From assembly GCF_000504205.1 (NCBI RefSeq), contig NZ_AZAJ01000001.1, forward strand, positions 2,082,879-2,146,878: a DNA stretch of 64,000 nt, written 5' to 3'. The stretch is from Methanolobus tindarius DSM 2278. GTDB taxonomy: Archaea; Halobacteriota; Methanosarcinia; Methanosarcinales; Methanosarcinaceae. The translations under genes and the position numbers were made by a program. The notes beneath the pieces are model-generated. The model saw only the letters and a list, made by a program, of their open reading frames with translations, searched no databases and was not told the DNA's origin. Shown one piece after another: positions 45,001 to 49,933 of this stretch; the first letter of the stretch is position 1; every line of letters starts with the position of its first letter.

Positions 45001-45282
45001 AGAATTCTTTTCATAGGAATTGTAGGCATTTTGTTAATTGGTTCTGCAGTAGGTTATCGTTCCAGAAATGAATCCCCTGTACTTCGAAGATATTATGAGG
45101 CAATTCATGCATTCGTTCTTGGAATAAAAAATGCAGGAGAATGGACAGCTCATAAACTAAGTTCCGAATCCCTGAATAAAGACTATGCAGCTCTCAGTGT
45201 GAAATGGGATGAGATAAAGTCCACCGACTATAAGGCAATCTATGAAAAGAAACTCGCTGAAATCAAAGAAAGACAGAAGTAG
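36064..45282 (+). CDS. Giant surface protein 3: cohesin-like domain, 29 Ig-like repeats, PGF-pre-PGF domain, membrane anchor and cytoplasmic tail
   Basis: About 3072 residues, the largest gene in the window. A signal peptide (IGFIFISIALSILLLSVFASA) is followed by a cohesin-like domain (about 38-160: VNPGVSFSLPVFVDN, LSFDILFDNSSIHIEDI). Twenty-nine repeats cover 166-2745. Repeats 3-10 are an 86-87 residue type with (S/T)FGxLSGxxFTW; repeats 11-23 are mostly a 90-residue type with LPxGADFDExT; repeats 24-29 are mixed. A Ser/Gly linker, a PGF-pre-PGF domain (about 2771-2925) and an anchor (about 2981-3000) follow. Then comes a roughly 72-residue helical cytoplasmic tail, unlike the short tails of proteins 1 and 2. 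The product is strongly acidic, with many DxD loops that may bind calcium. ATG 36064 has GGGGGA at 5 bases. Probable long surface fibre or adhesin. Confidence 0.87.
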   Translation: MFPKGTEKCKKIGFIFISIALSILLLSVFASAYSNETVIVGSTVVNPGVSFSLPVFVDNITNIGLLSFDILFDNSSIHIEDISANITMQSSDPDSYLDNSTGFANTTFYFDNLSSEDELHIANLMFRSLVSGNTYDIVLRNVSFSNNTSSFPAGYVVNGSVRVNSPPVINDIENKTVNIGSNLNFTISATDQDEMDNINLSYAVEGLPGGYLLNSSNGSFSWTPAETDIGNHSANFSVSDGYALDFTSATIFVKEIAAVIDHKPELLPIGNKSVNETETLSFLLQATDLDNDPITYSSEILPDNSTLNETSGEFKWVTDYSDSGDYIVEFIASSTDKSDSETIYIEVTNLNQAPVLEEITEQYVNETETLELTLLANDSDSGAILSYSTNATFGELSGSIFTWTPDYNSAGTYVVEFTVNDTMDTDSQTVIINVGNTNRPPVLDPIGNFEVNENDSLSITLSANDSDGNSLAYSSNVSFGSISGNTFTWIPEFDDAGTYDVEFTVSDGIDLDSKIATIIVNNTNRPPDLKGIGSQSVLENSLLEITLSATDPDSEDSLTYGFNASFGNLSGDVFTWIPGFDDSGIYNVEFNVSDGSLVDYEVITITVSNVNNEPVLTEIGEKYISENDTLIITLSATDADNDANLTYSTNATFGNLSGIVFTWKPDYDSAGIHVVEFTVSDGMDSDSETVVINVENINRAPVLSSIENLEINENELMSITLPGSDPDGNNLIYSSNVTFGHVSDNIFTWTPGYDDAGVYIIEFTVSDEFDSDTEIVTVTVNNVNRAPDLSPIGSYSVDENSSLIISLDAADFDSEDTLDYDCNVSFGNLNDSIFTWTPDYESSGVYAIEFTVSDGNESDSEVAVVTVNNVNRAPVLTSPGSYSVAENSALVITLSANDPDFGDSLYFSHNVTSASMEDNVFTWIPDFNQSGVHAIEFTVTDGNLSDSAVAIVTVTNTNRAPFIQPISDKLVYENQELVIQIDGSDPDDDLLTYETSASFGNLEGNVFIWTPSYDDSGIYDVSFTVSDGNLTYTEYIKIAVGNTNVPPVLDTIGGKTVDENQYLSFTINASDADSGDTLTYSASGLPSGASFNDQNRQFSWTPTYNQSGTHNVVFEVSDGLFTDTELVQIVVNNINIAPFLAPIGNITVNETSKIIFIVTATDHDKDSLTYLISNPSNVGSFNSITHEFRWIPGYDDSGTYNLTFTASDGVLSDSETIYIEVKNVNRAPELDPIGNKVVNEAEQLSFTIIGSDPDYDSLDYSANGIPDGADFNELTHTFTWTPDYDDSGAYDVTFTVSDGTLSDSETITISVGSANRPPELDYIGDKTAVEGSELSFSINASDPDMTTLTYTTSVLPEGADFDENTLAFTWTPDYDQAGSHSITFTVGDGELYDSETISIDVANTNRAPTLSEIGNKNVAEGEELSFTVIGNDPDSELLTYSASGVPDGADFDESTRTFLWTPDYDDSGSYDVNFTVSDGDLSDSETITISVGSVNRPPELESIGDKNAVEGSGLSFTINATDPDQNSLSYSTSALPAGADFDEETLTFVWIPDYDQAGSHSVTFTVSDGELSDSETISIGVENTNRAPVMANIEDVSVDENSELIISVSATDPDEESLSYSVTGKPESSIFNTQTHKLVWTPDYNESGVYNVTFTVTDGDLSDSQTVTITVNNVNRPPVLTNIGNKNVDENTTLSFIISAEDPDLDDLIYSATELPDASEFDPETHEFSWTPDYGESGIYSVTFTVSDGELFDSETVTISVGLVNRAPELVPIGDKTVAEGSELNFTISAADPDEDNLEYSASELPDGADFDEDSYTFSWSPDYEQEGSYSVTFTVSDGSLTDSETVFIDVENTNRAPLLSEIGNKNVAESEKLSFTIDGSDPDNNPLSYFASGLPDDAVFNSNTRSFIWTPGYDDSGIYEVTFTVTDGELNDSETISISVGAVNRPPVLVPIGNKIVNENSELSFNIAGTDPDEDDLTYYIENKPIDANFDENTGYFSWIPDYNASGVYSVTFGVNDGSLTDSETISITVYHVNRAPVLGNIGNKQVNEGTELSFNVSAEDEDGDTLIYYTNALPQSAVFDPEAREFSWTPDFEDSGSYSVTFYVSDGYLVDSETITISVGSVNRAPELVPIGDKTVDEGSELRFAVSGSDPDLNDLTYSVTGLPSGADFDEDTQEFTWYPDYDQSGTYNVTFSVSDGVLSDSETITITVVSVNRSPELVPIGDLFVNENELLTINLQANDEDEGDVLYYSVVDASGDSTIDSSTGVFTWTPSYDEAGIHYVVFSVSDGQAEDTENVKITVANVNRPPQIDIPSPVYVAENDTLVLDLNASDPDNTPLGISKDFGSGSLDDGIFTWNTGYEDEGSYFVTFTVSDGELEVSQTVEIIVTGSNSAPVLSPIDSIVVNELETLSIDLTANDIDNDELNFSKDVEYGELTDNIFTWTPGINDKGIYYIVFTVSDGQLSDSKTAMIAVGNTNIPPTIVKTGNQYINENETLEFTLNATDLDNETLTYAVTDLPSGATFNTSSGSFKWTPTYEQSGEYSIEFRVSDLLYTAFDTVLVNVENVNRAPVFDFIPTCEVNETEQVKINLSAGDPDGNSLSFLTDFENGKIIGDTFVWDTGYYDSGEYYIIFNTTDGELYDSTTVYVLVNPTNMPPEMESIGSRSIYENETLEFYVNATDADNDSLTYTVSGAPSGSSLDPDTRLFHWIPNYRQSGSYSIEFHVTDGEFNDSEAITIRVYDVDNKVTDYSGFSSSDSSSGGGGGGGSSGAEDYNNVAYKDYSIKYVTQGSQIEFAFPNSENDLDSVKFTALKAAGQVKTVIEILYDRSSLVSTNPPGNVYRYINIWVGDTKFNSGNYFSSAEVSFKVSKQWLEDNNAEPESVKLYRYSGGSWSELKTSRIGTDVNNYYFKAQTPGFSPFAIASTGSTSILRSSVTESTAQSTKVSYESNAELNSMNDVPDAEIMSKALEQEPVSPFNTRILFIGIVGILLIGSAVGYRSRNESPVLRRYYEAIHAFVLGIKNAGEWTAHKLSSESLNKDYAALSVKWDEIKSTDYKAIYEKKLAEIKERQK
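36559..44300. repeat. Twenty-nine Ig-like coding repeats of surface protein 3
   Basis: Repeats begin with (A/P)PxL and end with VNRAP or NTNRAP joins. Units 3-10 are 258-261 bp, units 12-23 are exactly 270 bp, and the rest vary. A two-unit 540-bp tandem duplication lies at 39742-40821. Confidence 0.85.
39742..40821. repeat. 540-bp two-unit tandem duplication inside surface protein 3
   Basis: Units 13-14 (39742-40281) and 15-16 (40282-40821) align as pairs. They share GADF, TITISVGSxNRPPEL and DYDQAGSHS positions that the other units lack together. Junctions alternate ISVGSxNR and VxNTNR, giving a period of two units. Confidence 0.75.
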
Positions 45283-45296
45283 TAGCTTTGCAGAGT

Positions 45297-45314
45297 TTTC
45301 CTTGAAACAGGAAA
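45297..45314 (+). terminator. Hairpin terminator after surface protein 3
   Basis: TTTCCT and AGGAAA form a 6-bp stem over TGAAAC, 14 bases after the stop codon. TCTCTCCTTTTTTCTTT follows. Confidence 0.5.
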
Positions 45315-45401
45315 TCTCTCCTTTTTTCTTTAACTTTCTCCCTTAATTTTATCTATTATTGAACATTATTAATAAAAAGGGAATAATCGCAGGGAGAAAT
45401 C

Positions 45402-47501
45402 ATGCTCGAGAAAATGTTCAATCCTGATTCTGTAGCCGTTATCGGTGCATCCAGGAAAGAAGGTAAAGTAGGGAGAGCTGTACTTGAAAATCTGATGCAG
45501 AACAGTGAGCTCACTATCATACCTATTAATCCTAATGTTGATGAAATATTAGGACTTCCGTGTTATCATAACATACTGGAAGTCCCGCCTGAAATAAAGG
45601 TTGACCTTGCAATAGTCGTGGTTCCGGCAAAGTTTGTGCCAAGTTCCATTGATGAGTGTGGCAGGGCAGGTGTTGGAAATGTCATCATCATATCTGCCGG
45701 TTTTAAGGAAGCCGGCATTGAGGGTGCGCGTCTTGAACGCGAATGTATAGCATTATGTGAAAAATATGGAATTAATCTTATAGGTCCGAACTGTCTTGGT
45801 ATAATTGATACTGCTTCAGGGCTTAACGCATCTTTTGCGGCTAACATGGCATACGAAGGAAACATAGCCATGATGTCCCAGTCAGGAGCAATATGTACTG
45901 TAACCCTGGACTGGGCTGAAAGAATCGGAGTTGGTTTTTCCAAATTTATAAGCCTTGGAAACAAAGCCGTACTTGCGGAAAATGATTTTTTACAGTTGTT
46001 TGAGAATGATTCCACAACAGCAGTTATTGCAGCTTATCTTGAAGGTGTAAAAGACGGTCCTGAATTCATTAAGATTGCAGAGCTGGTATCTCGGTCCAAG
46101 CCGATAATTATTGTAAAATCAGGACGAACCTCTGTTGGTTCAAAAGCTGTTTCATCACACACAGGTACACTGGCAGGTTCTGATGCAGCATATAATGCAG
46201 CTTTCAAACAGGGTGGCGTGCTTCGTGCAGATTCACTTGAGGAAATGCTTGATTACAGCCGTGCATTTTCAGTCTGTCCCCTGCCTGAAGGCAGGAATAT
46301 TGCCATAGTCACTAACGCAGGTGGTCTTGGTATCCTGACAGCAGATGCGTGTTACAATTCAGGTCTTTCAATAGCTTCATTTGAAGAGAAAACAGTGGAA
46401 AAATTAAGAGAAAAATTACCACCGGCTGCAAATTTCTACGACCCGGTTGATGTTCTGGGAGATGCAGGTGCTGACCTTTATGAGCATGCTCTTGATGTTG
46501 TTCTGGATGATATTAACGTAAACGGAATTATAGTTCTCGTCTCGCCTCAGTCAATGACAGATGTTCCGGGTATTGCTGAAAAGGTTGCAGAAAAGATCAA
46601 GGATTCTAAAAAGCCAATACTCTGTAACTTTGCAGGTGGAAGCAGGATTGCAGCAGGTGAGGAAATCCTCAACAAATACGGAATTCCCAATTACTCATCA
46701 GCAGAAAGGGCAGTTGCAAGTATGAATGCGCTCTGCAACTATTATACGATTAAGAATCACAAACGTGGTGAGCCTTCAGAGATTAAGGCTGACAGGAACT
46801 ACGCCCGTTCATTCATAGAGTCTGCTTCTGAAAACAAAAGAAGGATGCATGGTCTCGAATCTATGGACATTCTGAAAGCCTATGATATCCCGGTTGTTGA
46901 TGCAAGAATAGCAAAAACCCTTCCAGATGCCGTCAAAGCAGCAGAAGACATGGGATACCCAATAGTCATGAAGATTCTTTCACCAGACATTTCACATAAG
47001 AGTGATGTAGGTGGTATCCGCCTGAACCTAAAGCATGCAGATGACGTGGAGCGTGCTTATAACTCTATGATGTCGGATGTGAGACACTACATGCCTGATG
47101 CCACTATCACGGGTGTACAGCTCCAGAAGATGATAAGCGGAGGAAAAGAGGTCATCATTGGAATGGACAGGGATCCACAATTTGGTCCTTTGCTTATGTT
47201 TGGACTTGGTGGAACTTATGTTGAGTTCTTAAAAGATGTTTCGTTTGCAGTTGCTCCTATCACAGAGGCGGAGGCAAAACACATGGTGTCTTCGATTAAA
47301 ACCTATCCTTTAATTGCAGGTGTAAGGGGTGAGGCGGCATCAGATATTGACTCAATAGTGCGTACTCTGCTGAAAGTGTCACAGCTAGTTACGGATTTTC
47401 CGGAAATATTAGAATTTGAAATAAATCCTTTAATGGTAATGCCTGAAGGTCAGGGATGTGTTGCAATGGATATCAGGTTCACACTGAATCTGAATGAGTA
47501 A
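45402..47501 (+). CDS. acd: ADP-forming acetyl-CoA (acyl-CoA) synthetase, fused alpha-beta
   Basis: A 699-residue NDP-forming acyl-CoA synthetase with alpha and beta parts in one chain. The N-terminal CoA-binding domain starts MFNPDSVAVIGASRKEGKVG. The ligase-CoA domain carries the phosphohistidine His253 in KAVSSHTGTLAGSDAAYN. The C-terminal ATP-grasp domain (about 470-699) contains YPIVMKILSPDISHKSDVGG and GVQLQKMISGGKEVIIGMDRDPQFG. It converts acetyl-CoA, ADP and phosphate to acetate, CoA and ATP (and back), conserving energy in archaea; other acyl groups are possible. The Shine-Dalgarno AGGGAG lies 7 bases before the ATG. The next gene overlaps or abuts the stop, so the two form an operon. 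Confidence 0.9.
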   Translation: MLEKMFNPDSVAVIGASRKEGKVGRAVLENLMQNSELTIIPINPNVDEILGLPCYHNILEVPPEIKVDLAIVVVPAKFVPSSIDECGRAGVGNVIIISAGFKEAGIEGARLERECIALCEKYGINLIGPNCLGIIDTASGLNASFAANMAYEGNIAMMSQSGAICTVTLDWAERIGVGFSKFISLGNKAVLAENDFLQLFENDSTTAVIAAYLEGVKDGPEFIKIAELVSRSKPIIIVKSGRTSVGSKAVSSHTGTLAGSDAAYNAAFKQGGVLRADSLEEMLDYSRAFSVCPLPEGRNIAIVTNAGGLGILTADACYNSGLSIASFEEKTVEKLREKLPPAANFYDPVDVLGDAGADLYEHALDVVLDDINVNGIIVLVSPQSMTDVPGIAEKVAEKIKDSKKPILCNFAGGSRIAAGEEILNKYGIPNYSSAERAVASMNALCNYYTIKNHKRGEPSEIKADRNYARSFIESASENKRRMHGLESMDILKAYDIPVVDARIAKTLPDAVKAAEDMGYPIVMKILSPDISHKSDVGGIRLNLKHADDVERAYNSMMSDVRHYMPDATITGVQLQKMISGGKEVIIGMDRDPQFGPLLMFGLGGTYVEFLKDVSFAVAPITEAEAKHMVSSIKTYPLIAGVRGEAASDIDSIVRTLLKVSQLVTDFPEILEFEINPLMVMPEGQGCVAMDIRFTLNLNE

Positions 47502-47514
47502 GGAGATGATAATT

Positions 47515-48594
47515 ATGGCTTCAATATTGGTTAGTTCATCAGAAGAGTTCTCCGGTAAGAGCTCTATATGTATGGGTCTGGGGAAAATATTCCAGGAAAG
47601 CGGTTTGAAAATCGGTTATATGAAACCTGTTGGGAATCTCCTGATAGATGTGGACGGTTCACTTACGGATGAAGATTCCGAAGGTATCAAGAGTTTATTG
47701 GGTATCGAAGATTCTGCAAAATATGTAACTCCTATCCATTTGACAGACAGTCTCATAGACGATGCTCTCAAAGGTGTTGAGAAAGATCTTGATAAAAGAC
47801 TTTCAGATGCATTTTCTGTGATCTCAAAAGAGAAAGATGTAATATTTGTTGAGGGCACCGGTTGTATCGGTGGCGGTTCAATGTATGGCCTTTCAGACCC
47901 GGAAGTTGCATCTAAACTTGGAATTGCGATGATGCTTGTCACACGCTTTGATTCCATAAATGCAATCGACAGGATACTCTGTGATGTGCGTATTGTTGGA
48001 GATAAAGCAACCCTTACAGGTGTTATACTCAATGAGGTTCCACGTAACATGGAGGACAGGGTAACTGAGATAGTTGTCCCTTTCCTTGAGCGTAAAGGCA
48101 TAAAGGTGTTCGGTGTAATCTACGAAGACCATACTCTGCGCTCAGTATTTATTTCCGAAATTGTTGAAGACCTGCATGCAGAAGTCCTTGTGGCTCCTGA
48201 TAAACTGGACCAGCTTGTTGAGAATTATCTTGTGGGTGCAATGGAAGTCGGCTCTGCAATCAAATATTTCAGACGCCAGCCAAACAGTGTTGTCATCACA
48301 GGTGGTGACAGGGCAGATATACAGATGGCTGCAATTGATTCAAGAGTTAAATGTTTGATTCTTACTGGAAATATGCGTCCCAGTGGTGCTGTTCTTGCAA
48401 GTGCGGAAGAAGCAGGAATTCCTGTAATTCTGGTTCGCGGTGATACCATGAATACCATTGAGAGAATGGAAAACCTCATAGGCCATGCTCATATCAAACA
48501 GCAGGTAAAACTTGACAGGGTTACTGAGCTTTTGAGAAACCACCTTGATATTTCTGCTATTGCAGAAAGCATCGGTGTGGAACTGGATGGATAA
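47515..48594 (+). CDS. BioD-like P-loop plus DRTGG domain protein (COG0857-type)
   Basis: About 359 residues. The N-terminal 210 residues form a BioD/CobQ-like P-loop domain: SSSEEFSGKSSICMGLGK (Walker A SGKSS), then MKPVGN and VEGTGCIGGGSMYGLSDPEVA. A DRTGG domain follows (about 215-330: VITGGDRADIQMAAIDSRV, then ILTGNMRPSGAVLASAEEAGIPVILV). This pair makes up the regulatory N-terminus of some long phosphotransacetylases, but the catalytic PTA domain is missing. In archaea such proteins commonly neighbour ADP-forming acyl-CoA synthetases, suggesting a regulatory or assembly role in acetate metabolism. The start is ATG 47515, with AAGGAG 9 bases upstream; an in-frame ATG at 47494 overlaps acd. 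The gene ends just upstream of the ISL3 element. Confidence 0.8.
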   Translation: MASILVSSSEEFSGKSSICMGLGKIFQESGLKIGYMKPVGNLLIDVDGSLTDEDSEGIKSLLGIEDSAKYVTPIHLTDSLIDDALKGVEKDLDKRLSDAFSVISKEKDVIFVEGTGCIGGGSMYGLSDPEVASKLGIAMMLVTRFDSINAIDRILCDVRIVGDKATLTGVILNEVPRNMEDRVTEIVVPFLERKGIKVFGVIYEDHTLRSVFISEIVEDLHAEVLVAPDKLDQLVENYLVGAMEVGSAIKYFRRQPNSVVITGGDRADIQMAAIDSRVKCLILTGNMRPSGAVLASAEEAGIPVILVRGDTMNTIERMENLIGHAHIKQQVKLDRVTELLRNHLDISAIAESIGVELDG

Positions 48595-48643
48595 AGGAGA
48601 TTCAAAACTCTCTTTTCCTCATCCCCTTTTTTCCTAAAAATTT

Positions 48644-48651
48644 AATTTTAT
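48644..48651. repeat. Left 8-bp target duplication of the ISL3 element
   Basis: AATTTTAT, identical to the right copy at 49926-49933 and directly next to the left terminal inverted repeat. Confidence 0.85.
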
Positions 48652-49925
48652 GGTTCTCTTTAACATCGTGTGGGTAAACGAAGTTTACCCGCCATCAAGA
48701 ATATCATTGTATTCCTACACTTCTCAGTCTTCAATCCATATGATCTCTTAAAAGCAGTTTTAATTTTGTTGTTCAATCCTTCAACAACACCATTACTGAT
48801 ACCTTGTTTGATTGATTCCAATATCCCATGAGAATTTCTTTTAATCATCTTGGCCAATGTGATAATTTCCTTGATGTTGCTATGTGTTCCCCAATAATGC
48901 CATTTGTCAAGATATTCCCTCGCTACCTCTATATTTTTTATATCCCACAGACGTTGAAGTCCAAGCTTAAATCTGTAAGCTTTTGCTGTTTTAGTATCCA
49001 AATCTTTGATTGATCGAATCTTAGCTATTTCCCTATCCGATAGATTTTCAGGATTTTTCAACCACATGAATCTCGTTTTACCCAGATCTTTATTTGTTTG
49101 ATACTCCTTTCTTCGAACCTTATCAATTGCATCATTCATCATTTTGACAATATGGAACTTATCGTAAACGATCTTAGCATTTGGGAAATATTCCCTTGCT
49201 CCACCCCTAAAAGCAGGATACATGTCCATTGAAATATACTTGATATTATCAGGGTCTATTTTTCTGGAAAGAACTTCCCTGAAGTTCTTGAAAACACTTC
49301 TTTTCTTGCCATTTTCAATATGAATTACTCTTGATTGATTTAGATCATAGAACAAGGTCACATAGCTGTGACCTTTTGTGACAGATATTTCATCTACTCC
49401 AATAGTATCTAACTCAGAGAGATCCATCTTTGCTCTGGCTTCTTCAACATAATGAGCTAGAATTATCCATACAGAATTTTCATGAATATTGATCAATTCA
49501 GCAATTGAAGAAACACTCATTTCTTTGGACATTGCAACGATTAGTGCTTCGAAAAATAATGTAAATCCAGTATTTTGTCTTGTCCATGGAACTTCAACAA
49601 GTTTTACATCATCTCCATCACACTTTGTTCGGGGAACTCGTGCATGAATGTATGTTTCATGATGGAAGAAATCAAGGTGTCTCCATACTTTTTCTTTGGT
49701 ATCATGGAGATCACACAGTTTGTTGCAAACTGGGCAAGGGAACTTCGTTCCCTTGGTAAAATCTAGATAAATATCCATTCTTTTCTTAGAAACATTAAGA
49801 TCAATGTCTTTCACATACCATGGAGGGGTTATTCCCAGAGCCATTTGAATCAAGAGTTTATCGTCCATCCAATATGGATTGGATGAACAGAATATTAAAT
49901 TACCCACTCAATCTTGAGGAGATCC
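48652..49925 (-). mobile_element. Intact ISL3-family insertion sequence, 1274 bp
   Basis: One transposase gene bounded by imperfect inverted repeats of about 26 bp: left 48652-48677 (starts GGTTCTC, ends GTGGGTAA) and right 49900-49925 (complement starts GGATCTCC, ends GTGGGTAA), with about 19 of 26 positions matching. Both flanks carry the same 8-bp sequence AATTTTAT, and ISL3 elements are known to make 8-bp duplications. The insertion lies between the convergent genes ending at 48594 and 49934, in a low-risk site. Undamaged ends and a complete transposase frame suggest recent, possibly still active, transposition. Confidence 0.92.
48660..49868 (-). CDS. ISL3-family transposase
   Basis: A 402-residue DDE transposase (start at ATG 49868, where MDDKLLIQMALGI begins; a GTG at 49907 inside the terminal repeat is the alternative). 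The N-terminal zinc finger shows CPVCNKLCD and later RTKCDGDD. The helix-turn-helix IAELINIHENSVW binds the terminal repeats. The catalytic core has IGVDEISVTKGHSYVTLFYD (first Asp), ISMDMYPAFRGGAREYFPNAKIVYDKFH (second Asp) and the distal Glu in NGVVEGLNNKIKTAFKRSYG. All catalytic segments look intact. No obvious Shine-Dalgarno is seen, so expression may rely on a leaderless or outside transcript. Confidence 0.9.
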   Translation of the reverse strand: MDDKLLIQMALGITPPWYVKDIDLNVSKKRMDIYLDFTKGTKFPCPVCNKLCDLHDTKEKVWRHLDFFHHETYIHARVPRTKCDGDDVKLVEVPWTRQNTGFTLFFEALIVAMSKEMSVSSIAELINIHENSVWIILAHYVEEARAKMDLSELDTIGVDEISVTKGHSYVTLFYDLNQSRVIHIENGKKRSVFKNFREVLSRKIDPDNIKYISMDMYPAFRGGAREYFPNAKIVYDKFHIVKMMNDAIDKVRRKEYQTNKDLGKTRFMWLKNPENLSDREIAKIRSIKDLDTKTAKAYRFKLGLQRLWDIKNIEVAREYLDKWHYWGTHSNIKEIITLAKMIKRNSHGILESIKQGISNGVVEGLNNKIKTAFKRSYGLKTEKCRNTMIFLMAGKLRLPTRC

Positions 49926-49933
49926 AATTTTAT
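49926..49933. repeat. Right 8-bp target duplication of the ISL3 element
   Basis: AATTTTAT, identical to 48644-48651. Its right edge touches the stop codon (49934-49936, minus strand) of the AMP-forming acetyl-CoA synthetase, so the insertion fell exactly after the gene. Confidence 0.85.

Noticed and set aside
48595-48651. Possible terminator AAAGGAGA / TCTCTTTT after the BioD-like gene
   Set aside because: The arms pair imperfectly and the stem is short; the T-rich stretch alone is not enough.
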